Shown here: positions 28,446 through 38,002 of the stretch, in pieces
Layout: the number at the start of each line of letters is the position of its first letter
How positions within the stretch are numbered: position 1 is the stretch's first letter
NCBI GenBank assembly: GCA_947495135.1
Contig: CANLXN010000005.1
Location: 1 to 64,000 of the forward strand
Length of the DNA stretch: 64,000 bases
Direction of reading: 5' to 3'
Source: an uncultured Flavobacteriaceae bacterium
Lineage (GTDB): Bacteria > Bacteroidota > Bacteroidia > Flavobacteriales > Flavobacteriaceae
Position numbers and translations under genes: made by a program
Notes under the pieces: generated by a model
Database searches by the model: none
Told to the model about the DNA's origin: nothing
Seen by the model: only the letters and a program-made list of their open reading frames with translations

Positions 28446-29819
28446 ATGAAGAAGTTAATTGCATTAAGTGCGATGGTAGCCTTTTTGTTTAGTTGTAACT
28501 CTGGCGACAGAGGAGAGCTAATTGGCGCGAAAGGCAAAAAATGGTACCCTGAGAAACCTTATGGTATGACCCTCATCCCAGGAGGATCATTCATAATGGG
28601 TAAGGCCGACGACGATTTCGTCGCGGTTAATGATGCCCCAACGAAAACAGTTACGGTACGTTCTTTCTATATGGACGAGACCGAAATTACCAATTCCGAA
28701 TACAGACAATTCGTGGAATGGGTAAGAGATTCTACAGTTAGACTAAAATTAGCAATACTTGCCGATGAAGTGGGAGCGACTCCTGGTGATGGTGGTGTTG
28801 GTGAATATGCGTTCGTAGATCAAGAAAACGAAGAAATGACTCCATACCAGCAGTATATGTATGACAACTACTATGGAATGGGAGAAGATTTCTACGCAGG
28901 AAGAAAAATCAACAACGACGTAGACATTATTTGGAGCACAGAGGAGTATCCAGATGAGTACTATTCAGAAGTTATGGACACGATGTACATTCCAGCTGAA
29001 GAAGCTTATAACGGTCAACGTACAATTGATGTTGAAAAATTGGTATTCCAATACACCTACATGGATATCCAAGCGGCTGCAAGAGCTAAAGGAAAAAGCA
29101 GAAAAGATTTTATCATTCAAGATACAGTGCCTATTTACCCAGATACTACTGTATGGATAAAAGATTTCAACTATTCTTACAACGAACCTATGCATAATGA
29201 CTATTTCTGGCACGAAGCTTATGGAGATTATCCTGTAGTTGGTGTTACTTGGAAACAAGCGAAAGCGTTTTGTGCATGGAGAACACTATACAAAAATTCA
29301 TACCAAAAGTCTAGAAATAGACAGCATGTAAACTCTTTCCGTCTTCCAGGTGAAGCTGAATGGGAATATGCTGCTCGTGGTGGGCTGGAATCTGCGACTT
29401 TCCCTTGGGGTGGTCCTTATGCAAAGAACGATAGAGGTTGCTTTATGGCAAACTTTAAGCCTTTGCGTGGAGATTATGCGGCAGATCAAGCGCTTTACAC
29501 TGTAGAGGCCGATGCGTATGAGCCAAACGATTTTAATCTTTACAACATGGCAGGAAACGTAAGCGAATGGGTAGCCTCTTCTTATGACCCAGATTCTTAC
29601 GAATACAGTTCTACCATGAACCCAAATGTAAATGACACAGAGAACATGCGTAAAGTAGTACGTGGTGGATCTTGGAAAGATGTTGCTTACTTCCTTCAGG
29701 TGAGTACTCGTGATTACGAGTATGCAGATTCTGCAAGAAGTTATATTGGCTTCAGAACAGTCCAGGATTACATGGGTACAGACATTACTCTTAATCAAAA
29801 CTTGGGAGACGCTAGATAA
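28446..29819 (+). CDS. gldK: Gliding motility / T9SS lipoprotein GldK
   Basis: GldK forms, with GldN, the periplasmic ring of the type IX secretion system on the outer membrane. The 457-residue protein has a signal peptide with lipobox FLFSCN (Cys about residue 17) and a formylglycine-generating-enzyme (SUMF1) type domain: LIPGGSFIMGKADDD, MDETEITNSEYRQFVEWV, FRLPGEAEWEYAARGG, YNMAGNVSEWVAS, VVRGGSW, and SYIGFRTV. First of four consecutive gld genes. It is typical of Flavobacteriaceae and fits the standard length. Confidence 0.96.
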   Translation: MKKLIALSAMVAFLFSCNSGDRGELIGAKGKKWYPEKPYGMTLIPGGSFIMGKADDDFVAVNDAPTKTVTVRSFYMDETEITNSEYRQFVEWVRDSTVRLKLAILADEVGATPGDGGVGEYAFVDQENEEMTPYQQYMYDNYYGMGEDFYAGRKINNDVDIIWSTEEYPDEYYSEVMDTMYIPAEEAYNGQRTIDVEKLVFQYTYMDIQAAARAKGKSRKDFIIQDTVPIYPDTTVWIKDFNYSYNEPMHNDYFWHEAYGDYPVVGVTWKQAKAFCAWRTLYKNSYQKSRNRQHVNSFRLPGEAEWEYAARGGLESATFPWGGPYAKNDRGCFMANFKPLRGDYAADQALYTVEADAYEPNDFNLYNMAGNVSEWVASSYDPDSYEYSSTMNPNVNDTENMRKVVRGGSWKDVAYFLQVSTRDYEYADSARSYIGFRTVQDYMGTDITLNQNLGDAR

Positions 29820-29887
29820 GCAGTCTTTCATCTTATATAATCTAAATCTTAACCTAAATTTTAATCTTAACTTAACATTATTGTATT

Positions 29888-30538
29888 ATGGCACAGTCAA
29901 AATCAACTAAGAAATTATTTAACATGGCCTACGGGCTTGGAGCTTCTATTGTAATCTTAGGAGCATTATTCAAAATCCTTCACTGGGAACTGGGACCACT
30001 TAATGGTGGAACTCTTCTTGCGATTGGATTAATTACTGAAGCACTCATTTTCGCTATCTCTGCTTTCGAGCCAGTAGATGACGATTTGGATTGGTCTCTA
30101 GTTTATCCTGAATTAGCAGGAGGACAAAACAAGAAGTCTGCTAAGAATGAAGAGCCTCAAGATGCAAAAGGTATTCTTTCTTCTAAATTAGACGAAATGT
30201 TGAAAGATGCTAGAATCGATTCTGAATTGATGAGCAGCTTAGGAGAAAGTATTCGTTCATTTGAAGGAGCAGCAAAAGGAATGGCCCCAACCGCCGATGC
30301 TATGAATTCAACGAAGAAATACAGTGAAGAAATGGCACTTGCTGCAGCGCAAATGGAGTCATTGAACAGCTTATACAAAGTACAAGTAGAGTCTACTAGT
30401 CGTCAAACTGAAGTGAATGAGAGAGTTGCTGAGAATGCTGAGCAATTGAAAGCACAAATGGAGCACTTAGCTACCAACTTGTCTTCTCTTAACGGAGTTT
30501 ACGGAGGTATGTTATCTGCAATGAGCACTAAGAACTAA
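29888..30538 (+). CDS. gldL: Gliding motility / T9SS motor protein GldL
   Basis: GldL is the inner-membrane part of the proton-driven T9SS motor with GldM. The 216-residue protein has two membrane segments near the N-terminus (about 10-32 and 38-60), the second with acidic residues (ALIFAISAFEPVDDD) and a Glu in the first loop (KILHWELGPLNGG), then a cytoplasmic helical domain with long coiled coils. Second gene of the gld cluster; the gap to gldK is 68 bp. Confidence 0.96.
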   Translation: MAQSKSTKKLFNMAYGLGASIVILGALFKILHWELGPLNGGTLLAIGLITEALIFAISAFEPVDDDLDWSLVYPELAGGQNKKSAKNEEPQDAKGILSSKLDEMLKDARIDSELMSSLGESIRSFEGAAKGMAPTADAMNSTKKYSEEMALAAAQMESLNSLYKVQVESTSRQTEVNERVAENAEQLKAQMEHLATNLSSLNGVYGGMLSAMSTKN

Positions 30539-30582
30539 GGTAGTTTTTCATCTATATTTATTAATCTTTAAAAGAAAATAAA

Positions 30583-32151
30583 ATGGCAGGAGGAAAACTA
30601 TCCCCAAGGCAGAAGATGATTAACCTAATGTATCTGGTTTTCATCGCGATGCTCGCATTAAACATGTCCAAAGAAGTATTATCTGCTTTTGGATTATTGA
30701 ACGAGAAAATTAGTGACGCTAATGTCGCTACAGGAGAACGTAACACTGCGTTTATGGAAAGTCTAGCGGTAAAAGCTTCAGATGCTCCAGAACAATATGC
30801 TGCGGTAAAGGCTAACGCCGATAAAATTTCAAAAATTTCAGCTGATCTTGATTCTTACATTCAAGGATTAAAGAGTGAGGCCATCAAAAAACTTGAAGAT
30901 CCAACGGATTATGAAGTGATGGACAAGACTGATTTCTTCGACCAACGATTTTTCCAAGGTGAAAAATACACGAAAGAAGGACAAGAGTTTTTGGATAAAT
31001 TAAATGCTTACAGAACAGAAATGACTACTGTATTGCCAGATAGTACTTACCCTGCTATCAAAAAGGCGATTAGTGCCAATTTCTCTACATCTGAAGTAAC
31101 CAATAGAGATGGAAAGAAAGTAGAATGGTTGAATTATAACTACGAAGGATTTCCTTTAGTCGCTTCTTTAACTAAGCTTACTCAAATCCAAGCAGATATT
31201 AAGAGCACTAAGAGTGAAGTACTTCAAAAGATGTTAGCAGGGCAACAAGCCTCTGCATTATCTTTAAGTAATTACAATACTTTTATGGATGTACCTAAAT
31301 CTGCATTCTATCCTGGCGAAACTTTCAACGGTGCTATCCTTTTAGGTAGAACTGACGCAAGTACTGTTCCACAAAGAGAAGAGTTGACGTTAGACGGTAG
31401 AAAACTTAAAAGAGATACAGATTATACTATCGAAGGTGGTAGAGTTGTACTTAAAGTAGGTGCTGGAAGTCCTGGAGATCATAAAATCGAAGGTTTCTTG
31501 TACTATGGTGAAGGTGGAGAAGAAATTGAAGTGGAAGTTAAAACAGGTTTCGCTACTATTTCTAAGCCAAATTCAGCAGTAATTGCTGCAGATAAGATGA
31601 ATGTAGTATATCGTGGGGTTGTAAACCCAATGACGATTTCTATTCCTGGAATTCCAGATAGTAAAGTAAGTGCTTCTGGTGCAGGTCTTTCTAAGGCTTC
31701 AGGTAGTAAGTATAACATGACTCCTGGACAAGGTAGAACAGTTACAATTACAGCTAGAGGAACTCTTCCTGACGGAGCAGGAGTTAATACAACTTCAGAA
31801 TTTCGTATCAAGGATATCCCTCGTCCAACTGGAACCATTCGTGGTGAAGACGGAGCTGGTGGATGTGTGCGTATGCAACGTCAAGGACTGGAAATTGCTA
31901 GTGTAGGAGCTATGTTAGCAGATTTCGATTTTGACTTGAAATTGAACGTTACAGGTTTCAGCTTTAAAGTATCTGGACAACCAACAGTAAAAGTAAGCGG
32001 TAGAAAACTAAACGCGCAGGCGAAAGCTGCTCTACGTAGAGCTAAGCGTGGAGAGACAGTACAGCTTTTCGATATTAATGCAAGTATTGCTAATAACTCT
32101 GGATACAAATTGAAAAAGATTTCTCCAGTGTGTATTGAGCTTACAAACTAA
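30583..32151 (+). CDS. gldM: Gliding motility / T9SS motor protein GldM
   Basis: GldM transmits energy from the inner membrane motor to the GldKN ring. The 522-residue sequence begins MAGGKLSPRQKMINLMYLVFIAMLALNMSKEVLSAF (one membrane anchor, about 14-33) and continues with four periplasmic domains; the C-terminal part (GEDGAGGCVRMQRQGLEIASVGAMLADFDFDL) is family-typical. Forty-four bp after gldL. Confidence 0.97.
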   Translation: MAGGKLSPRQKMINLMYLVFIAMLALNMSKEVLSAFGLLNEKISDANVATGERNTAFMESLAVKASDAPEQYAAVKANADKISKISADLDSYIQGLKSEAIKKLEDPTDYEVMDKTDFFDQRFFQGEKYTKEGQEFLDKLNAYRTEMTTVLPDSTYPAIKKAISANFSTSEVTNRDGKKVEWLNYNYEGFPLVASLTKLTQIQADIKSTKSEVLQKMLAGQQASALSLSNYNTFMDVPKSAFYPGETFNGAILLGRTDASTVPQREELTLDGRKLKRDTDYTIEGGRVVLKVGAGSPGDHKIEGFLYYGEGGEEIEVEVKTGFATISKPNSAVIAADKMNVVYRGVVNPMTISIPGIPDSKVSASGAGLSKASGSKYNMTPGQGRTVTITARGTLPDGAGVNTTSEFRIKDIPRPTGTIRGEDGAGGCVRMQRQGLEIASVGAMLADFDFDLKLNVTGFSFKVSGQPTVKVSGRKLNAQAKAALRRAKRGETVQLFDINASIANNSGYKLKKISPVCIELTN

Positions 32152-32174
32152 ATTAAAAAGTAAAAACACGTTTT

Positions 32175-33074
32175 ATGAATTTGAGAAATGTTGTTCTATG
32201 TGGATTTGGTTTATTAATGAGCATTGGTGCCTCGGCACAAATCAATGTCCTTAATGCCAAAGTGCCCGAGGAAATTGGAGTAAGAACGGAAGCACAGATT
32301 GCTTATGATAACGATACACCGCTACCATACGGTTACGTTGATGAGCGTGATGTACTCTGGTCTAAAACTACCTGGGAGATTATCGATCTTGATGAAAGAG
32401 TGAACTTCCCATTGTACTACCCTATCGATACCAACAACATTGGTTCGGAAAGACGTTCGTTGTATGACGTTCTAGTTAAGGGTATTAAGGATGGTAAAAT
32501 AGAGCATGTATATGCAGACTCTTATTTTACGGAAAAGAGAACGCTTGAAGATATTGGAGCTTCTCTTGTTTACAGTGATACTACAGATTTAGGTATTGAG
32601 CAATTCAATGCTGAAGGTAGAGTAGATCCTGAATTCATCCGTAAGTTTACCCTGGATGCTGGTGATATAGAAGAGTGGAGAATTAGAGGATATTGGTACC
32701 TAGACAAACGTCAAGGTGAATTAAGATATCGTATGCTTGGTATTTGCCCAGTAGCAAATGAAGCTCGTTCTAAAGCTTTTGAAGACGAAGGTGTTGATGC
32801 TAAAGTTGAATTGTTCTGGGTATGGTTCCCAGCGACACGTGATATTTTACACAGAGCCAAAGCCTTTAACCGTAAAAACACTTCGCAACCTATTTCGTAT
32901 GATCACTTATTAAACTCACGTCGTTTCCACGGGGTGGTTTATAAAGAGGATAACGTACAAGGTGACCGCGGTGTGGCAGATTACATCAATGACAACGCGC
33001 TTATGCAGTTAATGGAATCTGAACGTATCAAAGAGCAAATTCGTAACATCGAAATTGACTTGTGGAACTACTAG
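32175..33074 (+). CDS. gldN: Gliding motility / T9SS protein GldN
   Basis: GldN completes the periplasmic ring with GldK. The 299 residues have a signal peptide (to ASAQIN, residue 22) and the family regions DERDVLWSKTTWEIIDLDERVNFPLYYP and YRMLGICPVANEA, with WYLDKRQGELRYR between. Twenty-three bp after gldM, with a strong terminator at 33096-33130 that ends the cluster. Confidence 0.96.
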   Translation: MNLRNVVLCGFGLLMSIGASAQINVLNAKVPEEIGVRTEAQIAYDNDTPLPYGYVDERDVLWSKTTWEIIDLDERVNFPLYYPIDTNNIGSERRSLYDVLVKGIKDGKIEHVYADSYFTEKRTLEDIGASLVYSDTTDLGIEQFNAEGRVDPEFIRKFTLDAGDIEEWRIRGYWYLDKRQGELRYRMLGICPVANEARSKAFEDEGVDAKVELFWVWFPATRDILHRAKAFNRKNTSQPISYDHLLNSRRFHGVVYKEDNVQGDRGVADYINDNALMQLMESERIKEQIRNIEIDLWNY

Positions 33075-33095
33075 TAGTTTTATAAGATAAATTAC

Positions 33096-33130
33096 AAGCC
33101 CTCCCTTCTGTAAAGATCGGAGGGCTTTTT
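33096..33130 (+). terminator. Rho-independent terminator of the gld cluster
   Basis: AAGCCCTCC (33096-33104) and GGAGGGCTT (33119-33127) form a nine-bp stem with a T-run, 22 bp after gldN. Confidence 0.9.
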
Positions 33131-33140
33131 CTATATGCAC

Positions 33141-33212
33141 CGAAACTTTAATGAAGGTGCATTCTGCCGTGCGAACTTTAGTGAGGGTGCACTATACCCT
33201 CCGAAGTTTCAG
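33141..33212. repeat. About 30-bp imperfect tandem repeat (2.3 units)
   Basis: Units beginning CGAAACTTTAATGAAGGTGC (33141), CGAACTTTAGTGAGGGTGC (33172) and a partial CGAAGTTTCAG (33202) follow each other in the intergenic gap after the gld terminator. No coding potential. It resembles a short dispersed intergenic repeat. Confidence 0.6.
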
Positions 33213-33284
33213 CCTATGAAGATTTTTCTATCAGACTTTCTAAAACTATTGCCTAAAATCGTTTTATCTCAATTAGGAGTGCTC

Positions 33285-33303
33285 TACTTTTGCAATAACT
33301 TTG
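33285..33303 (+). promoter_or_regulatory. Two overlapping -7 boxes before the oxidoreductase gene
   Basis: TACTTTTG (33285-33292) and TAACTTTG (33296-33303) both match TAnnTTTG, 37 and 26 bp before the TTG start at 33329. No clear -33 element is seen for either. Confidence 0.45.
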
Positions 33304-33328
33304 AGTGTTGAGAATTTAATATTAAAAA

Positions 33329-34378
33329 TTGAGCATCAAACCTTCTGTAGATTATATCGTTGTAGGATTAGGTATCGCTGGACTTAGCTTTTGCGAACAA
33401 TTGGATCGTGCCGGAAAGTCGTTTGTAGTGATCGATTCTGGGGAGAAAGGCGCCACGGCAGTTGCTGGAGGTGTGGTCAACCCTGTCGTTCTTAAACGAT
33501 TTACACCTGCGTGGAATTCGGCAGCCTTTTTAGAGTCGGCTCAATCTTTTTACCTTTCCTTGGCTGCTAAATTGGATGCAGATATTTATAGGCAATTGCC
33601 AATTCATCGCATTTTTAACAATCCACAGGAACAGAACGATTGGATGGTGGCAAGTGATCTCAGTAAACTTTCTTCTTTTCTCTCTTCGGAAATTTTAACA
33701 GGAGATAATCCGTCGGTAAAATCTCCATTCGGTTTGGGGCAAGTAAATTACGGCTTTAAGATTGATACGGGGCTTATGCTGCGAAGCTATCGGAGTTATT
33801 TACATCGCAAAAATTGCTTACATCAAGCAGATTTCAGCTACCCTCAACTTGAAATCAAAAACGACGGGATTGCATATGCGAATCTTTCAGCTAAAAAAAT
33901 AGTATTCGCACAAGGAGCGGCTGTTTCGGAGAATCCTTATTTCACCATAGACACCCTTATTCCGAAGAAAGGAGAATACATTGTATTTAAATCGGCTTCA
34001 CTAAAACTGAAAAGCGTTTTAAAAGGTCCGTTCTTTATTATTCCTCTAGAAGGAGACCTTTATAAAGCAGGAGCCACCTTTGTTCATGGAGATTTTAGTT
34101 ATTCGGAAACCGAGCAGAGTAGAAATCAGATTGTTGCTGCCGTTGAAAAGATGATCGATGGTCCCGTTGAAGTAGTGGATCAAATGGTTGGGATGCGCCC
34201 TACTGTAAAAGACCGGCGGCCCTTGTTAGGGTCAATTTCAGAAGAAAAAGTGATCTTCTTTAATGGTTTGGGGACTCGAGGTATTATGATGGCTCCATTG
34301 CTGTCTCAATGGTTATTCGATGCTCTAGAGAAGGGGGAAGCTCTTCCCAAGGAAGTGAATATTAGAAGGTATAGTTAA
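33329..34378 (+). CDS. FAD-dependent oxidoreductase (DAO family)
   Basis: The 349-residue protein opens with an FAD-binding Rossmann motif (DYIVVGLGIAGLSFCEQL, with GxGxxG at about 13-18) and the GATAVAGGVVNPVVLKRF stretch typical of the D-amino acid oxidase/MnmC-C group, where the FAD contacts the GG-x-N-P. The C-terminal segment DRRPLLGSISEEKVIFFNGLGTRGIMMAPLLSQWL closes the fold. The exact substrate cannot be read. The start is TTG; there is no in-frame ATG before the glycine motif. Confidence 0.85.
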   Translation: MSIKPSVDYIVVGLGIAGLSFCEQLDRAGKSFVVIDSGEKGATAVAGGVVNPVVLKRFTPAWNSAAFLESAQSFYLSLAAKLDADIYRQLPIHRIFNNPQEQNDWMVASDLSKLSSFLSSEILTGDNPSVKSPFGLGQVNYGFKIDTGLMLRSYRSYLHRKNCLHQADFSYPQLEIKNDGIAYANLSAKKIVFAQGAAVSENPYFTIDTLIPKKGEYIVFKSASLKLKSVLKGPFFIIPLEGDLYKAGATFVHGDFSYSETEQSRNQIVAAVEKMIDGPVEVVDQMVGMRPTVKDRRPLLGSISEEKVIFFNGLGTRGIMMAPLLSQWLFDALEKGEALPKEVNIRRYS

Positions 34379-34394
34379 TATCCTTCATGCATTA

Positions 34395-34775
34395 CTAAAC
34401 CTTCGTTTTGTCATATTTAAAAAAGAAATTGATCCAGATATTTCTTGAAAGTCTAAGTATGATTGGTAAAAAAACAATGAGGGTTCCGATAATTATAAGA
34501 AAAGAGTGAAATCTGCTCATTTCTATAAAAAAGTAAGCGATAACAAAGGCTGCTACCGCAAATGCAATCCCTACGGCATAACTTACATACATGGCGCCAT
34601 AAAAAAAAGAAGGTTCAATTTTGAATTTGACATCACAGTGTGGACAACGATCGTGCATTTTGAGCGTTTCAGAAACTTTATAAGCGTTGGAATTTAAATA
34701 CATTTTTCCTTGGTGACAAACAGGGCATTTGCCGGTAAAAATGCTATATAATTTTGTGCCTTTTAAGAATGCCAT
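34395..34775 (-). CDS. DUF983 membrane protein with zinc-type CPxC motifs
   Basis: A 126-residue protein with two CxxC motifs (KCPVCHQGK and RCPHCDVKF), probably a zinc site, and two membrane segments (about 60-82, 88-110) following PSFFYGAMYVSYAVG. This arrangement defines DUF983. From ATG at 34775 it begins MAFLKGTKLYSIFTG; an ATG two codons upstream (34781) is also possible. Convergent with the oxidoreductase gene. Function unknown. Confidence 0.85.
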   Translation of the reverse strand: MAFLKGTKLYSIFTGKCPVCHQGKMYLNSNAYKVSETLKMHDRCPHCDVKFKIEPSFFYGAMYVSYAVGIAFAVAAFVIAYFFIEMSRFHSFLIIIGTLIVFLPIILRLSRNIWINFFFKYDKTKV

Positions 34776-34840
34776 AACCATTTTTTTTCCAGTGTAAATT
34801 TAAGCATCTTTGCAAAATAATTTGGTAACAAAAGTAACAC

Positions 34841-36757
34841 ATGTTGAATATTCATAACCTTTCAGTTTCATTTCAAGGAGAATACCTTTTTGAGGGTATC
34901 ACTTTTATGCTAACTCCTGGAAACAGAGTAGGTTTAGTTGGGAAAAATGGAGCTGGGAAATCTACATTGCTGAAAATTATTTCTGGTGAACAGGAATACG
35001 ATGAAGGACAAATTGCGACCGATAAAGAAATCTCTATTGGGTTTTTAAAGCAGGATATCGACTTCACCAAGGGGCGAACTGTTTTGGAGGAGTCTTACGA
35101 GGCGTTTACGGAGATTAAGAAGCTGGAAAAGCAGTTGGAGGAAATTAATACCCAATTAGCTGAAAGAACCGACTATGAGAGTGAGTCTTACAACCAACTA
35201 ATGATCGATCTCAACGAGGTGCAACATCAGTATGAAATTCATGGTGGATATAATTACCAAGGAGAAACTGAACGAATTCTCCAGGGACTTGGGTTTCAAC
35301 GAGAAGATTTCAATAAAGTAACAGAAACCTTTTCTGGTGGGTGGCGTATGCGTATCGAATTGGCTAAGTTGTTACTGCAGAATAATGATATTTTGCTGCT
35401 GGATGAGCCTACTAACCACCTAGATATCGAATCGATTTTATGGTTAGAGGATTTCTTAAAAGGTTATTCTGGTGCAGTAGTGCTAGTTTCTCACGATAAG
35501 ATGTTTCTAGACAACGTTACCAACAGGACTATTGAGATTTCACTTGGAAAGATCTATGACTACCCGAAACCTTATTCAAAATACCTAGTGTTGAGGCAGG
35601 AACTGAGAACCCAACAACTAGCAGCTCAAAAGAATCAGCAAAAACAAATCGAGCAAACTGAAAGGTTAATTGAAAAGTTTAGAGCCAAAGCCAGTAAGGC
35701 AACTATGGCACAGTCCCTAGTTAAGAAATTGGATAAAATTGATCGCATTGAAGTGGATGAAGACGACAATGCTACGATGAAACTAAAATTCCCAGTTTCT
35801 GTGACACCTGGAAAGGTGGTAGTGGAAGCAGATGGGGCTACCAAAAGTTACGGAGAGAAAAAAGTGCTGAGTAATGTAGATCTTCTAATTGAGAGGGACA
35901 GCAAGACAGCCTTTGTTGGGCAAAACGGACAGGGAAAGTCTACTTTGGCCAAGATGATTGTGAAAGACATCGATTTTGAAGGGAAAATTACATTGGGACA
36001 TAATGTTCAGATTGGTTATTTTGCTCAGAATCAAGCCGATTATCTAGATGGAACAAAGACGGTAGAAGACACCATGATCGATGCGGCCGATGAAAAAACT
36101 CGTCCGCGTGTAAGAGATATTTTAGGATCGTTTCTTTTTAGAGGAGAAGAGGTTGATAAATACGTACGCGTGCTTTCTGGAGGGGAACGAAACAGGTTAG
36201 CATTGGCAAAATTGCTGCTTCAGCCTTTCAATGTGTTGGTGATGGATGAACCTACCAATCACTTAGATATCAAGTCAAAAAATGTATTGAAACAGGCTTT
36301 GAAGACCTTCGATGGAACCCTAATTTTGGTTTCTCACGATCGTGATTTTCTGCAAGGTCTTACCAATAAGGTCTACGAATTTAAAGACCAAAAAATCAAA
36401 GAATATTTAGGTGATATAGACTACTTCCTTGAACAGCGGAATTTGGAAAACTTAAGAGAAGCGGAAAAGAAAACCGTGAAATCTTCAGAAGGAAAGAAGG
36501 AGGTTGCCAGCGGTAAGGAGACCTACGAACAACAAAAGAAATTAAAGTCCCTAAAAAATAAATTGAGTAAAACAGAAGCTGCTATCAATAAATTAGAGCG
36601 GGAGATTAAGCAGATAGATGTTGAACTAGCACTCAACTACGAAGAAACCATTGCGAAGCCAGACTTTTTTGACGGATACCAAAACAAAAAGAAAGAGTTA
36701 GAGGCTTTAATGGATCAATGGGAAACAGTGACAGAGCAACTAGACGCACAGTCTTAA
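34841..36757 (+). CDS. ABC-F family ATPase (EttA/Uup-like)
   Basis: ABC-F proteins have two ATPase domains without membrane segments and act on ribosomes. In this 638-residue protein Walker A motifs are GKNGAGKST (about 33-41) and GQNGQGKST (about 365-373), signatures are FSGGWRMR and LSGGERNR, and both Walker B sites read LLDEPTNHLD or VMDEPTNHLD. A basic arm linker (about 240-310) joins them and a coiled-coil C-terminal extension (about 560-638) follows. The nearest type is Uup/YdiF by the C-terminal coil. Not an obvious resistance protein. Confidence 0.92.
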   Translation: MLNIHNLSVSFQGEYLFEGITFMLTPGNRVGLVGKNGAGKSTLLKIISGEQEYDEGQIATDKEISIGFLKQDIDFTKGRTVLEESYEAFTEIKKLEKQLEEINTQLAERTDYESESYNQLMIDLNEVQHQYEIHGGYNYQGETERILQGLGFQREDFNKVTETFSGGWRMRIELAKLLLQNNDILLLDEPTNHLDIESILWLEDFLKGYSGAVVLVSHDKMFLDNVTNRTIEISLGKIYDYPKPYSKYLVLRQELRTQQLAAQKNQQKQIEQTERLIEKFRAKASKATMAQSLVKKLDKIDRIEVDEDDNATMKLKFPVSVTPGKVVVEADGATKSYGEKKVLSNVDLLIERDSKTAFVGQNGQGKSTLAKMIVKDIDFEGKITLGHNVQIGYFAQNQADYLDGTKTVEDTMIDAADEKTRPRVRDILGSFLFRGEEVDKYVRVLSGGERNRLALAKLLLQPFNVLVMDEPTNHLDIKSKNVLKQALKTFDGTLILVSHDRDFLQGLTNKVYEFKDQKIKEYLGDIDYFLEQRNLENLREAEKKTVKSSEGKKEVASGKETYEQQKKLKSLKNKLSKTEAAINKLEREIKQIDVELALNYEETIAKPDFFDGYQNKKKELEALMDQWETVTEQLDAQS

Positions 36758-36851
36758 ATTTAGGAGTTTTTTAACTCGATAGGGAGGCTTTTGTTAATAG
36801 TTTTGTTGAAAATAATGAGGTGTTTTGTTGCCTCATTTTCAGCTCAACTGC

Positions 36852-37970
36852 ATGCGAAATTTTATTTTATCTGTTATTGGAATTATACTGGTTGTTTTGG
36901 CTGTGTTTGCATCCAAAGCCATTGTTGAAGCTAACTCCCGAGAAAGACCGAAGCCCAAAAAAGTAGTGAAGACGGTGTTTGTGGATACTGTTCAAAATGG
37001 AAAGGTACCCATTACTATCTCTGCCAATGGAAATTTGGTTGCTCAAAGACGTCTAGAGCTATTTTCTGAGGTGCAAGGCGTTTTGCAAAAGGGTACTCAT
37101 CTTTTTAAACCAGGACAAACGTACCGACGGGGACAAACTTTATTGAGTATTAATAGCGCGGAGTACTATGCATCTGTGCAGTCTCAAAAAAGTGAGCTCT
37201 ACAATCAAGTAGCTGCTATCATGCCCGATCTAAAATTGGATTATCCAGATGTTTTCCCAAAGTGGCAGGCATATCTAAGCAATTTCGACATCAATAAATC
37301 TGTTAAGCCTTTGCCTGAAATTACTTCGGAAACGGAACGATATTTCATCACTGGACGAAATATACTTACTACCTATTACAATGTGAAAACGGCTGAACAG
37401 CGACTCGGGAAATATAGAATCACCGCTCCGTTTGATGGCATTTTAACTGAAGCGTTGGTAACAGAAGGAACATTAGTTCGATCTGGGCAAAAACTAGGCG
37501 AGTTTATCGATACTGGTGCCTACGAGTTGGAAGTTGCTATTAGTAAAAACTACGCAGATCTTTTGAAGGTGGGTAAAGAAGTTGCCCTTACAACTATTGA
37601 TGGAGAATCTAGTTTCAAGGGAAGCGTATCCAGAATAAATGGAAATGTAGATCAAGGTTCTCAAACCATTACTGCTTTTATACAAGTGAAGGATGAAGGG
37701 CTGCGCGAAGGAGTCTATCTAGAGGCTGTACTGGATGCTAAACAGGAAGAGAATGCAATTAAGGTAAATAGAAGCTTGTTACAACCAAACGATCAGCTGT
37801 TTGTTGTGCGGGACTCTATTCTTGACTTAATTGACGTAAAACCCGTTTATTTTTCGGAGAAGGATGTCGTGGTTAAGGGAGTTCAAAATGGAGAAGTAAT
37901 TGTTACCAAGTCGGTTCCAGGAGCATACACTGGAATGTTAGTAAAAATTTATACAGAAAATAAAAGTTAG
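36852..37970 (+). CDS. RND efflux periplasmic adaptor (membrane fusion protein)
   Basis: From ATG 36852 (MRNFILSVIGIILVVLAVFASK) the adaptor is 372 residues; the frame is open to 36825 but with only a TTG. One N-terminal anchor, then a lipoyl/beta-barrel arrangement: ISANGNLVAQRRLELFSEVQGVL, GQTLLSINSAEYYASVQSQKSEL (hairpin), KYRITAPFDGILTEALVTEGTLVRSGQKLGEF (second half of the lipoyl domain). It joins the RND pump at 38003 to the TolC at 41266. Substrate unknown, likely hydrophobic compounds given the adaptor type. Confidence 0.9.
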   Translation: MRNFILSVIGIILVVLAVFASKAIVEANSRERPKPKKVVKTVFVDTVQNGKVPITISANGNLVAQRRLELFSEVQGVLQKGTHLFKPGQTYRRGQTLLSINSAEYYASVQSQKSELYNQVAAIMPDLKLDYPDVFPKWQAYLSNFDINKSVKPLPEITSETERYFITGRNILTTYYNVKTAEQRLGKYRITAPFDGILTEALVTEGTLVRSGQKLGEFIDTGAYELEVAISKNYADLLKVGKEVALTTIDGESSFKGSVSRINGNVDQGSQTITAFIQVKDEGLREGVYLEAVLDAKQEENAIKVNRSLLQPNDQLFVVRDSILDLIDVKPVYFSEKDVVVKGVQNGEVIVTKSVPGAYTGMLVKIYTENKS

Positions 37971-38002
37971 GCATGCGTTCTATCTAAAAATTCCATACAT
38001 CG

